Assembly (NCBI RefSeq): GCF_021405525.1
Contig: NZ_JAGQAG010000001.1
Span: forward strand, 3,348,001 to 3,412,000
DNA from: Ruegeria pomeroyi
Lineage (GTDB): Bacteria; Pseudomonadota; Alphaproteobacteria; Rhodobacterales; Rhodobacteraceae
Reading direction: 5' to 3'
Length of the DNA: 64,000 nucleotides
The notes under the pieces were generated by a model that was not told where the DNA came from, did no database searches, and was given only the letters and a program-made list of their open reading frames with translations. This document shows positions 33,900-42,444 of this stretch, piece after piece. The translations under genes were made by a program, and so were the position numbers. The stretch's first letter is position 1. The number at the start of each line of letters is the position of its first letter.

Positions 33900-35369
33900 A
33901 TGGCGACACGCGAAACGGATATGCTCATCGTGGGGGCAGGGTTTTCCGGGCTGATCATGGCGATGGAGGCCCGCAAACGCGGCCTTGCGCGGATCGACAT
34001 TCTGGAAAAGGCCGATGATATCGGCGGCACCTGGCGCGAGAACACCTATCCCGGTGTTGCCTGCGACGTGCCCTCGCATCTCTATTCATTGGCCAGTCAC
34101 CCGAATCCGGGCTGGTCCACGGCCTATGCGGGTGGCGGCGAAATCCAATGCTATCTGCAAAAGGTCGCCCGCGACGAGACGCTCTATGACCTCTGCCATT
34201 TCGGCCAGACCCTGCGCGCGGCCCGCTGGGACGGCGCGCGCTGGCAGGTCGAGACCATCGAGGGGCAGCATTGGTCGGCGCGGTTCCTGATCTCGGCGAT
34301 CGGCGCGCTGCATGTGCCGAGCATCCCCGACCTGCCCGGCGCCGACAGCTTTCCCGGCCCGGCTTTTCACTCGGCCCGATGGGATCATGGCGTCGATCTG
34401 GCGGGCAAACGGATTGCGGTCGTGGGCACCGGCGCCTCGGCGGTGCAATTCGTGCCCGAAATCGCGCCCAAAGCCGCCCAGGTCAGCATATTTCAGCGCA
34501 CACCGCCCTATGTCCTGCCCCGACCGGACGGGCCGATCGCCCCCTGGGTACGGCGGCTCTATGCCCGCCTGCCGCTGTTGCCACGTATCCGCCGCGCTCT
34601 GATCTATGCGGTGTTCGAGTTCCGCCACGCGGTGTTTCGCGGCAAGCCGAGGGCCGTCGATTTCGCCATGCGCATGTGGCAAAAGGCACTGACCGATGCC
34701 ATCCCCGACCCCGAGGAACAGGCCAGGCTGACCCCGCCCTATCGCATCGGTTGCAAGCGCATCCTCAGTTCCAACGACTGGTACCCGGCCTTGGCGCGGA
34801 AGAATGTCGAGGTGATCCCCCATGGCGTGGCACGGGTCGAAGGTGACACGTTGGTTGCCACCGACGGCACCCGGGTTCAGGCCGACGTCCTGATCTGGGG
34901 CACCGGGTTCCACGTCACCGACGCTGCCGAGCGGCTGGACATCACCGGCGCCGACGGGCTGACCATCCGCACAGCCTGGGCCAAGGGCATGTCCGCGCAT
35001 CTGGGCACTTCGGTTGCAGGCTTTCCCAACTTCTTCGTCCTGCTTGGGCCGCATACCGGGTTGGGCCATAACTCGGTCGTGCTGATGATCGAGGCGCAGG
35101 TCGAACATATCGGACGGCTGCTGGACGCCATGCGAAGGCAGCACCTTGCCACGATCTCGCCGAAGCCACAGGCACAGGCCGCGTTTGAAGCCGAGATGCA
35201 GGAGCGGCTGACGGGCTCGGTCTGGCAGGCCGGTGGCTGTTCCTCGTGGTATCAGGACAGTAGCGGCCGCAACACCACACTCTGGCCCGGCACGGTTGGC
35301 GAATATCGCAAACGCATGGCTGGCGCCGGGATGGAACAATATCTAACCTCGCCCCCGACGCATACCTGA
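33900..35369 (+). CDS. Flavin-dependent monooxygenase, Baeyer-Villiger type
   Basis: A 489-residue FAD/NADPH enzyme. The FAD motif is VGAGFSGLIMAM, a second Rossmann motif for NADPH is VVGTGASAVQFVPE, and between them FPGPAFHSARWDH matches the Baeyer-Villiger fingerprint F-x-G-x-x-x-H-x-x-x-W. DDIGGTWRENTYPGVACDVP is also conserved. The ATG at 33900 follows GGAGCGGAGG. It would turn a ketone into an ester or lactone. The alpha/beta hydrolase gene 13 bases downstream could then hydrolyse the ester. Confidence 0.92.
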   Translation: MATRETDMLIVGAGFSGLIMAMEARKRGLARIDILEKADDIGGTWRENTYPGVACDVPSHLYSLASHPNPGWSTAYAGGGEIQCYLQKVARDETLYDLCHFGQTLRAARWDGARWQVETIEGQHWSARFLISAIGALHVPSIPDLPGADSFPGPAFHSARWDHGVDLAGKRIAVVGTGASAVQFVPEIAPKAAQVSIFQRTPPYVLPRPDGPIAPWVRRLYARLPLLPRIRRALIYAVFEFRHAVFRGKPRAVDFAMRMWQKALTDAIPDPEEQARLTPPYRIGCKRILSSNDWYPALARKNVEVIPHGVARVEGDTLVATDGTRVQADVLIWGTGFHVTDAAERLDITGADGLTIRTAWAKGMSAHLGTSVAGFPNFFVLLGPHTGLGHNSVVLMIEAQVEHIGRLLDAMRRQHLATISPKPQAQAAFEAEMQERLTGSVWQAGGCSSWYQDSSGRNTTLWPGTVGEYRKRMAGAGMEQYLTSPPTHT

Positions 35370-35382
35370 TCCCGGAGCTGCC

Positions 35383-36360
35383 ATGTCCACCCTGCTTCTG
35401 CTCGTCTGCCTGCCCTTTGCCCTGATTGGCGTGATGCTGGGATTGGGCTGGCTCAGAACGCGGTCGCTGGCGCGGCGGGGCGCGGCGCTGGTACCGCAGG
35501 CGGGCGAGGTGCAACCGGTGACCGGCGGCACCATCCACTATGTCGAGGCCGGCGACCCAGCCAAACAGACACTGGTGCTGATCCACGGGCTGGCCGGACA
35601 GTTGCAGCATTTCACCTATGCGCTGGTTGACCGGCTGGCACAGGATCATCACGTCATCGCGCTGGACCGGCCCGGCTGCGGTTATTCCACCCGTGACGGT
35701 GCAGCCCTGGCCGGGTTACCGGAACAGGCCCGGATGATCGGAGAGTTCCTGGACGCCAAGGGGGTCAAGGATCCGGTGCTGGTCGGTCATTCGCTTGGCG
35801 GCGCGATCGCGCTGGCCATGGCACTGGACCGCCCGCGAAAGGTGGCCGGGCTGGCGCTGATTTGTCCGCTCACCCATCACATGGCAGGCCCGCCCGCCGT
35901 GTTCCGCCCGCTGGAAATCCGCAATACCCGGCTGCGCCACCTGATCGGGGATACGATCGCAGTGCCGATGGCGAATTGGACCGCAGAGCAGACCCTGACC
36001 CAGGTCTTTGCCCCCGAGGATTTCCCCGAGGATTTCCTGGACCGGGCCGGTGGTGCGCTGGGGCTCAGGCCACAGGCCTTCGTCACCGCATCAGAGGACG
36101 TTGTGGGCGCCGATGCCAGCATAGCGGCACAGGCACAGCGCTATCGCGAACTCGATGTCCCCGGTGCCATCCTGTTCGGGGCCGAGGACGCGGTGCTGCT
36201 CCCCACCCAGCATGGTGTTCCGATGAAGAAATTCGGCCTGCGTTGCGAACTGTTGCCCGGGCGCGGCCATATGCTGCCGATCACCGCGCCTGACCAATGC
36301 GAAGAGTTCATTCGCGGCGTGTCGATCTCGACCCGGGTGCCTGCCACCCTGCGCGGATGA
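35383..36360 (+). CDS. Alpha/beta hydrolase with N-terminal membrane anchor
   Basis: A 325-residue hydrolase. The N-terminus (LLLLVCLPFALIGVMLG) is a single hydrophobic helix, probably an anchor or uncleaved signal. The catalytic parts are LIHGLAGQLQHF (oxyanion loop), the nucleophile elbow VGHSLGGAIALAMA, an aspartate region near GAEDAVLLPT, and the histidine in GRGHMLPIT. It is directly downstream of the Baeyer-Villiger-type monooxygenase, so ester or lactone hydrolysis is a sensible guess. Confidence 0.87.
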   Translation: MSTLLLLVCLPFALIGVMLGLGWLRTRSLARRGAALVPQAGEVQPVTGGTIHYVEAGDPAKQTLVLIHGLAGQLQHFTYALVDRLAQDHHVIALDRPGCGYSTRDGAALAGLPEQARMIGEFLDAKGVKDPVLVGHSLGGAIALAMALDRPRKVAGLALICPLTHHMAGPPAVFRPLEIRNTRLRHLIGDTIAVPMANWTAEQTLTQVFAPEDFPEDFLDRAGGALGLRPQAFVTASEDVVGADASIAAQAQRYRELDVPGAILFGAEDAVLLPTQHGVPMKKFGLRCELLPGRGHMLPITAPDQCEEFIRGVSISTRVPATLRG

Positions 36361-36372
36361 ACGGGCGCGGGG

Positions 36373-37944
36373 TCAGCCGCGCGCCGCGATATGGGCCTCG
36401 ACCCGCGCCACCTGTTCCGGGGTGAGCCGCAAACCCAGCTTGGTGCGGCGCCAGAGAAAATCCTCGGCGCTGCGCACCCATTCCCGTGACATGGCCCAAT
36501 CCAGCTCGGATGCGGTGATGGTGGCGCCGAAATCCTCGCCCAGCGCCTCGGCGCTGTCGGCCTTGCCCAGCATCTCTGCCGCCTCGGTGCCATAGGCCCG
36601 CACCAGACGCGCGGCCCAGGCCTGCGTCAGGAACGGGTATTGCCGCAGCAGGTCCCCGGTCAGCGTCGCCACCCCGTCGACCGGAAAGTCGCCACCCGGC
36701 AGGGCAACACCCGCCGTCCATTTTCCGGAGAGGCCCGGAAAGAAAGGCGCGATCTTGTCCAAAGCCGATTCCGCCAGCCGCCGATAGGTGGTGATCTTGC
36801 CGCCAAAGACGTTCAGCACCGGCGCCCCGCCCGCCTGATCGACCTTGAGCACATAGTCGCGCGTCGCCGCGGTGGCCGAACTGGCCCCGTCATCATAAAG
36901 CGGGCGTACCCCGGAATAGGTCCAGACCACATCCTCGGGCGTCAGCTGTTGCTTGAAATAGTCCGAGGCGAAGCGCAGCAGATAATCCCGCTCACCCTCG
37001 GTACAGGTGGGGCTTGTGCCCGGCTCGTCATGCTCCTGATCGGTGGTACCGATCAGGGTGAACTCTCCCTCATAGGGGATCGCGAATATGATCCGCCCAT
37101 CAGTGCCCTGAAAGAAATAGCAGCGGTCATGATCGAACAGCCGCCGGGTCACGATATGGCTGCCCCGCACCAGCCTCACCCGCTCTGAAGAGTTGAGCCG
37201 CAGCGCGCCGTGGATCAGCTCTCCCACCCAGGGACCGCCGGCGTTCACCAACACCCGGGCGCAGAGTTCGCGGGTCTCTCCCGTCACCGTATCCTCGAGC
37301 GTGACAGTCCATTGATCGGCACCGCGCGCGGCTGAAACCACCCGTGTCCGCGTCATGATCCGCGCCCCGCGCGCCGCCGCGTCGCGTGCGTTCAGTACGA
37401 CAAGGCGAGCATCCTCGACCCAGCAGTCGGAGTACTCGTAGGCCTTGCGAAAACGCTCTTGCAAGGGCGCCCCCGCCGGGTCGCTGCTCAGGTCCAGAGT
37501 GCGCGTGGCGGGCAGGATCTTGCGCCCGCCCAGATGGTCATACATGAACAGGCCCAGCCGGATCAGCCAGGCCGGGCGGCGCCCCTTCATCCAGGGCATC
37601 ACCATCGACAACAGCCGCGAGGTGGGCGTGTCATTCTCGAACCGCATGTCCGGGTGATAGGGCAGCACAAAGCGCATCGGCCAGCTGATATGCGGCATCG
37701 CACGCAGCAGCGTCTCGCGCTCGATCAGCGCCTCGCGCACCAGCCGGAACTCGAAATACTCCAGATAGCGCAGCCCGCCATGAAACAGCTTGGTCGAGGC
37801 CGATGAGGTGGCCCAGGCCAGATCCTTCATCTCGGCCAAGGCCACCGACAACCCCCGCCCCGCCGCATCGCGCGCGATGCCGCAGCCGTTGATCCCGCCA
37901 CCAATGACGAAAAGGTCATAGACCCGGTTGTCGGTCTCAGTCAT
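36373..37944 (-). CDS. glpD: Glycerol-3-phosphate dehydrogenase (FAD)
   Basis: A 523-residue FAD enzyme of the inner-membrane surface that oxidises sn-glycerol-3-phosphate to dihydroxyacetone phosphate and feeds quinone. The FAD motif is VIGGGINGCGIARDAAGRG; SSASTKLFHGGLRYLEYFEF and FGGKITTYRRLAESAL are strong GlpD signatures. The ATG at 37944 overlaps the upstream regulator's stop codon (ATGACTGA), so translation is coupled. No glycerol kinase or facilitator lies in the window. Confidence 0.95.
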   Translation of the reverse strand: MTETDNRVYDLFVIGGGINGCGIARDAAGRGLSVALAEMKDLAWATSSASTKLFHGGLRYLEYFEFRLVREALIERETLLRAMPHISWPMRFVLPYHPDMRFENDTPTSRLLSMVMPWMKGRRPAWLIRLGLFMYDHLGGRKILPATRTLDLSSDPAGAPLQERFRKAYEYSDCWVEDARLVVLNARDAAARGARIMTRTRVVSAARGADQWTVTLEDTVTGETRELCARVLVNAGGPWVGELIHGALRLNSSERVRLVRGSHIVTRRLFDHDRCYFFQGTDGRIIFAIPYEGEFTLIGTTDQEHDEPGTSPTCTEGERDYLLRFASDYFKQQLTPEDVVWTYSGVRPLYDDGASSATAATRDYVLKVDQAGGAPVLNVFGGKITTYRRLAESALDKIAPFFPGLSGKWTAGVALPGGDFPVDGVATLTGDLLRQYPFLTQAWAARLVRAYGTEAAEMLGKADSAEALGEDFGATITASELDWAMSREWVRSAEDFLWRRTKLGLRLTPEQVARVEAHIAARG

Positions 37945-38710
37945 CGGTATACTCCGCAATCAGAATTTCGGTCTCTGCCGCTTCGGCACGCCGCAGGAAC
38001 TCGGCCGGTGGTGCCCGGTCGGTCACCACGTAATCAAGCTCGGCCAGATCGCAGATCCGCACCGGGGCGGCGATATCGAACTTGGACCCGTCACAGACCA
38101 GAATCCGGCTGCGCGCATTGCGCAGGATGGCGCGGGCCACCGACACTTCGCGGGCGTCGAAATCCAGGATCGCGCCGTCGGCATCCATCGCCGAGGCGCC
38201 GATGACCGCAAAATCCACCTTGTAGCGCGAGATGAACTCGACCGCATCCTCGCCCACGATGGCGCCATCGCTTTGCCGGACGGCACCGCCTACCAGCACC
38301 AGTTCCTTGGACGGCGTGCCGATCAACAGGTTGATGATGTTGATATTGTTGGACAGAACCGTCAGCCCGCGATGCCCGGCCAATGCGCGGGCGACCTGTT
38401 CCGTCGAGGTCCCGATATTCAGGGTGACCGAGCTGTCATCGGGGATCAGCGTTGCCGCCAGCGCCCCCATCGCCGCCTTTTGCCCACGGTGCAACTGCCG
38501 GCGCGCACCATATTCACGGTTCGACACCGTCTCGACCCGCACCGCGCCGCCATGGGTTCGCTTGAGCAGTCCGCGGTCGTGCAGATCGCGCAGATCGGCC
38601 CGCACCGTCTGACTGCTGACCCCGAAATCCTGGGTGAGTTCGTCGACCCCAACCCGCTCCTGCTGGCGCAGCTTCTGCAATATCTCGTGCTGTCGTGCTT
38701 CCGCGTCCAT
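37937..38710 (-). CDS. glpR: DeoR family regulator, GlpR type
   Basis: A 257-residue DeoR/GlpR regulator. The N-terminal HTH reads RQHEILQKLRQQERVGVDEL then FGVSSQTVRADLRDLHDRGL and HGGAV. The C-terminal sugar-phosphate-sensing domain has NIGTSTEQVARAL, NNINIINLL, GGAVRQSDGAIVG and DFAVIGASAMDADGAI. It is upstream of and overlaps glpD, so it most likely controls glycerol-3-phosphate use with glycerol-3-phosphate as effector. Confidence 0.9.
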   Translation of the reverse strand: MDAEARQHEILQKLRQQERVGVDELTQDFGVSSQTVRADLRDLHDRGLLKRTHGGAVRVETVSNREYGARRQLHRGQKAAMGALAATLIPDDSSVTLNIGTSTEQVARALAGHRGLTVLSNNINIINLLIGTPSKELVLVGGAVRQSDGAIVGEDAVEFISRYKVDFAVIGASAMDADGAILDFDAREVSVARAILRNARSRILVCDGSKFDIAAPVRICDLAELDYVVTDRAPPAEFLRRAEAAETEILIAEYTDD

Positions 38711-38980
38711 GACTCGCGCCTCCTGTATCCGTGGTTATAGACCCGGTTCAGAAAACTGTCACTCACTTTGCTTTCATATTTCTTCGGTTTATCGATTTAT
38801 GAAACCATTCATGCGCAATTTCGCAAGACTCCAATTCTCTCGACGGAAGGTTGCCACCGACGCCGGAACAGACGTTCCAGCGTAACAGCATACCTCTTCA
38901 TACCGCGCGCACGGGCCGAGCAGAGAAATCAGCGTGACACCGGGTCCGCTGCGTCGCCGAATACTGATCAAGTCGGAAAA

Positions 38981-39056
38981 TGGCAGGGGCAGCAGGGTTC
39001 GAACCCGCGACCTACGGTTTTGGAGACCGTCGCTCTACCAACTGAGCTATACCCCT
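38981..39056 (-). tRNA. tRNA-Trp (anticodon CCA)
   Basis: On the minus strand the gene starts AGGGGTATAGCTCAGTTGG and ends TGCCCCT-G-CCA. The acceptor stem AGGGGTA pairs with TGCCCCT, the anticodon stem ACGGT/ACCGT encloses CTCCAAA (anticodon CCA), and the T-loop GGTTCGAACCC is standard. The 3' CCA is encoded. No att-like duplication of its 3' end was found near it. Confidence 0.96.
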
Positions 39057-39197
39057 ATCGTGGCGATGGAGATATGCCACCGATGCGGCGGACTCAAGCC
39101 CTTTTCGCCAAGCAGGCGCAAAAAGAGAGCAGGGAAAGGCGTTGCACCGCGCCTCTCGTCGGGTATGACAGAAGCGGTCCAAACCGAAGGAGGCGCC

Positions 39198-39902
39198 ATG
39201 AGCCTGCGCAAGAAGATCGCCGACAGCGAAGCAGTGCTGAATTGGGTCGCCCGACGGATCGCATCCTATATCCGCCTGATACATCGCAACACCAAATGGC
39301 AGCGGATCGGCTATGAGGAACTGGATCAATTGGCGGCTGCGGGGGAACCGGTGATCGTGGTGCTATGGCACCAGCGACTGGCGCAATCGCCCTATTTCTT
39401 TCCGCTCGACAAGGGGCGGATCTGTTCGATTACTTCCGCCGCGCGTGCAGGCAGCATGGTGGGCCGGGTGCAGAAACTCTTCGGCATGGATACCATCGCC
39501 ATGTCCAGCCACAAACGCCATGTGGCCCTCTCGCGCGAAGTGCTGGGCAAGATGAAGGACGGAATTTCCATCGGGATTGCAGCGGACGGCCCGCGCGGGC
39601 CGGAACGGGTTTCGTCCACTGTCCCGCTGATCTGGGCGCGCAGTTCAGGAAAGCGGGTGTTCTGCATTACCTATTCTGTCCGGCACGGACGCGAGATGGG
39701 GAGTTGGGACCGGCTGCTGCTACCGCGCCCCTGGCGCAACGAAGGTGTGTTCTTGTGTCGGGAATGGCACGATCCGGTGCCGCGCAAGGCATCGGAAGAA
39801 GAGATCGAGACACTGCGCCAGAGCCTTGAACGTCATATGAACAACATAACGGAAGAAGCGGACCTTATGGTCGGGCGGAGTCCGTGGTCTCCGTCGACCT
39901 GA
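39198..39902 (+). CDS. DUF374 / lysophospholipid acyltransferase-like protein
   Basis: A 234-residue protein of the DUF374 family, related to lipid acyltransferases. The N-terminal helix region SEAVLNWVARRIASYIRL is followed by IVVLWHQRLAQSPYFF (the H-x-x-x-x-D/S position), then SSHKRHVALSREVLGKMKDG and AADGPRGPERVSS, which are family marks. In other proteobacteria the relative is linked to lipid A or lipid export. The ATG at 39198 has AAGGAGG six bases upstream. It stands alone. Confidence 0.82.
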   Translation: MSLRKKIADSEAVLNWVARRIASYIRLIHRNTKWQRIGYEELDQLAAAGEPVIVVLWHQRLAQSPYFFPLDKGRICSITSAARAGSMVGRVQKLFGMDTIAMSSHKRHVALSREVLGKMKDGISIGIAADGPRGPERVSSTVPLIWARSSGKRVFCITYSVRHGREMGSWDRLLLPRPWRNEGVFLCREWHDPVPRKASEEEIETLRQSLERHMNNITEEADLMVGRSPWSPST

Positions 39903-39985
39903 CCCAAGCATAGTGTGACCCTGGAACTGCCTGGTTCGGCCCGTGTTTCCGACGGCCAGAACGATCTGGCCGAAGGAGCAACGGA

Positions 39986-40090
39986 TCAGTGCAGCTTGTT
40001 CACACGATTCTGCATCATCGCGCAAAGGGCGATCGACCGGTAAACGGCTTCAATAATCCTGGCGGGATTGGTTTTGCTGAGGAACGGCAT
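39986..40090 (-). CDS. Possible small protein of 34 residues
   Basis: A short frame starting MPFLSKTNPARIIEAVYR and ending NRVNKLH, with GGGAG eight bases before its ATG. It has no recognised family. The long inverted repeat 26 bases upstream of the start (40116-40153) resembles an operator, which is why it is listed. A longer in-frame reading would run through that repeat and has no ribosome-binding site. It could be chance. Confidence 0.35.
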   Translation of the reverse strand: MPFLSKTNPARIIEAVYRSIALCAMMQNRVNKLH

Positions 40091-40115
40091 TTGTCTCACT
40101 CCCTGTCTTGACTGA

Positions 40116-40153
40116 CACAGACAGATTGACCCAGCGTAATGATTCTGTCTGTG
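40116..40153. promoter_or_regulatory. 10-bp inverted repeat CACAGACAGA ... TCTGTCTGTG
   Basis: Perfect arms separated by 18 bases, about three helical turns centre to centre when arms are included. It lies 26 bases upstream of the possible small gene on the minus strand. GACCCAG is also repeated at 40128 and 40153. A dimeric regulator site is possible; the regulator is unknown. Confidence 0.45.
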
Positions 40154-40198
40154 ACCCAGTTCACCACGATCGAAAACGGCGCACTGCGTGGCGGCCTG

Positions 40199-40223
40199 CG
40201 AGATTATTCGTCGAATAATCTCG
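40199..40223. repeat. AT-rich palindrome, arms CGAGATTATTC / GAATAATCTCG
   Basis: Perfect 11-bp inverted repeat around GTC. It is one of the palindrome family in this window and lies downstream of tuf on the far side of the tuf terminator. Confidence 0.75.
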
Positions 40224-40248
40224 GTTATCGGATCGTTTGAGGACATGA

Positions 40249-40277
40249 AAAAGGCCGCTCCGGGGGAGCGGCCTTTT
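40249..40277 (-). terminator. Strong hairpin terminator downstream of tuf
   Basis: AAAAGGCCGCTC and GAGCGGCCTTTT form a 12-bp symmetric stem with A- and T-runs on both ends, so it can end transcription in either direction. On the minus strand it lies about 185 bases after the tuf stop, behind the tandem repeat. Confidence 0.85.
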
Positions 40278-40304
40278 CTGTTTGTCGCCCTTGTTGCACT
40301 TGGC

Positions 40305-40325
40305 AGATTTTCCGGGGGAAAATCT
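40305..40325. repeat. Palindrome, arms AGATTTTCC / GGAAAATCT
   Basis: Perfect 9-bp inverted repeat around GGG, between the tandem repeat and the tuf terminator. The arms resemble those at 50154 (AGATTTTTC / GAAAAATCT). Confidence 0.7.
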
Positions 40326-40340
40326 CCTGGAGCAACCAGG

Positions 40341-40461
40341 CGTGTCTCGGGATCACCGATTACTCGATGATCTTCGACACATCCCTCACGGCGTGTCTCG
40401 GGATCACCGATTACTCGATGATCTTCGACACATCCCTCACGGCGTGTCTCGGGATCACCGA

Positions 40462-40482
<21 letters not shown>
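40341..40482 (-). repeat. 51-bp tandem repeat, 2.8 copies, containing the 3' end of tuf
   Basis: Units start at 40341, 40392 and 40443. The first two are identical over 51 bases; the third matches for 40 bases and then continues into the tuf coding region. Each unit contains the last codons of EF-Tu (V-S-K-I-I-E) and the stop, plus about 30 bases beyond it. Only the copy at 40443 is in the real gene; the others are non-coding duplicates downstream of the stop. Confidence 0.95.
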
Positions 40483-41637
<1,155 letters not shown>

Positions 41638-41744
41638 TCCTCAGGCGCCCTTTTGCGGTTTGGGGGACCCTTCGTCCCGGTTTCCTACTGCGCGCGCGGG
41701 ATATTTGGTTCAAAGAAGAAAATCAAGCCAATCCTGACCGATTG

Positions 41745-42344
41745 TCAGCCCTGCGCCGGTTTCACCGGCGCTTGCGGCGTCCCGGTCGCGGATTCTGCAT
41801 CCGGTCGAGGCGCGAACCAGCCGTTTTCCTTGTGCTGCTCGACCAGCCAGTCCTCGATCTCGCCAACGGCGTTGCGCGAGAGGCCCATCAGCTGCTCTTC
41901 CTTGGTGCGCGCGTTACCCGACCCCATCAACCAGGATTCGCCTGTGGTGGCCTCGAACACGGTGAATTGCTCGACCTCGGGGTTCAGCTTGGTCTGCGAG
42001 GCATCGTCCCAGACGGTGACATTGATGATCAGCGCCGATTTCGGGCTGTAGATCACCGGAACGCCCGGCGGCGCCAGCATATACCCTTCGACGCTGATGC
42101 CCAGGTGGTAGTATTGCTCCCCCTGATAACGAGAGAAGCGTTCACCCACCGCGGCCTTGAGCGCGGTTTCCCATTCCTCGGCAGTGGCATCGCGCGAGAT
42201 CGGGCCTTTTTGCGCCTTGGACGCGACCACCACATTGTGTCCCAACTTGAAGGCGCCCAGATCCTCGAGCGGCTCGTCGGGCGTTGCAGCGGTACAGGCG
42301 GCCAGCAGGGCAAGCCCGGTCAGCAGGGTAAGAACTCGGATCAT
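41745..42344 (-). CDS. Putative lipoprotein of unknown function
   Basis: A 199-residue protein. MIRVLTLLTGLALLAAC is a lipoprotein signal with the lipobox LAAC, so the cysteine at 17 would be acylated and the protein anchored in a membrane. The mature part contains EEWETALKAAVGERFSRYQG, YYHLGISVEGYMLAPPGVP and VTVWDDASQTKLNPE, with a Pro/Ala-rich tail. The pattern is common in Rhodobacteraceae but I know no function. The ATG at 42344 is chosen because it begins the signal. It follows parC on the same strand after 100 bases. Confidence 0.78.
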   Translation of the reverse strand: MIRVLTLLTGLALLAACTAATPDEPLEDLGAFKLGHNVVVASKAQKGPISRDATAEEWETALKAAVGERFSRYQGEQYYHLGISVEGYMLAPPGVPVIYSPKSALIINVTVWDDASQTKLNPEVEQFTVFEATTGESWLMGSGNARTKEEQLMGLSRNAVGEIEDWLVEQHKENGWFAPRPDAESATGTPQAPVKPAQG

Positions 42345-42444
42345 GATCGCATCTCGGCACACGTTGGGTTGGGGCGGATGTAGCGCACCGAAGCGGCCCG
42401 TGCCAAGCCGCATCGGCAGGAAATGGCAAAGCGCGGCGGAAGTG

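Noticed and set aside
38981-39056. tRNA-Trp as an integration site
   Set aside because: No duplicated 3' end of the tRNA was found nearby and the neighbours are ordinary chromosomal genes.
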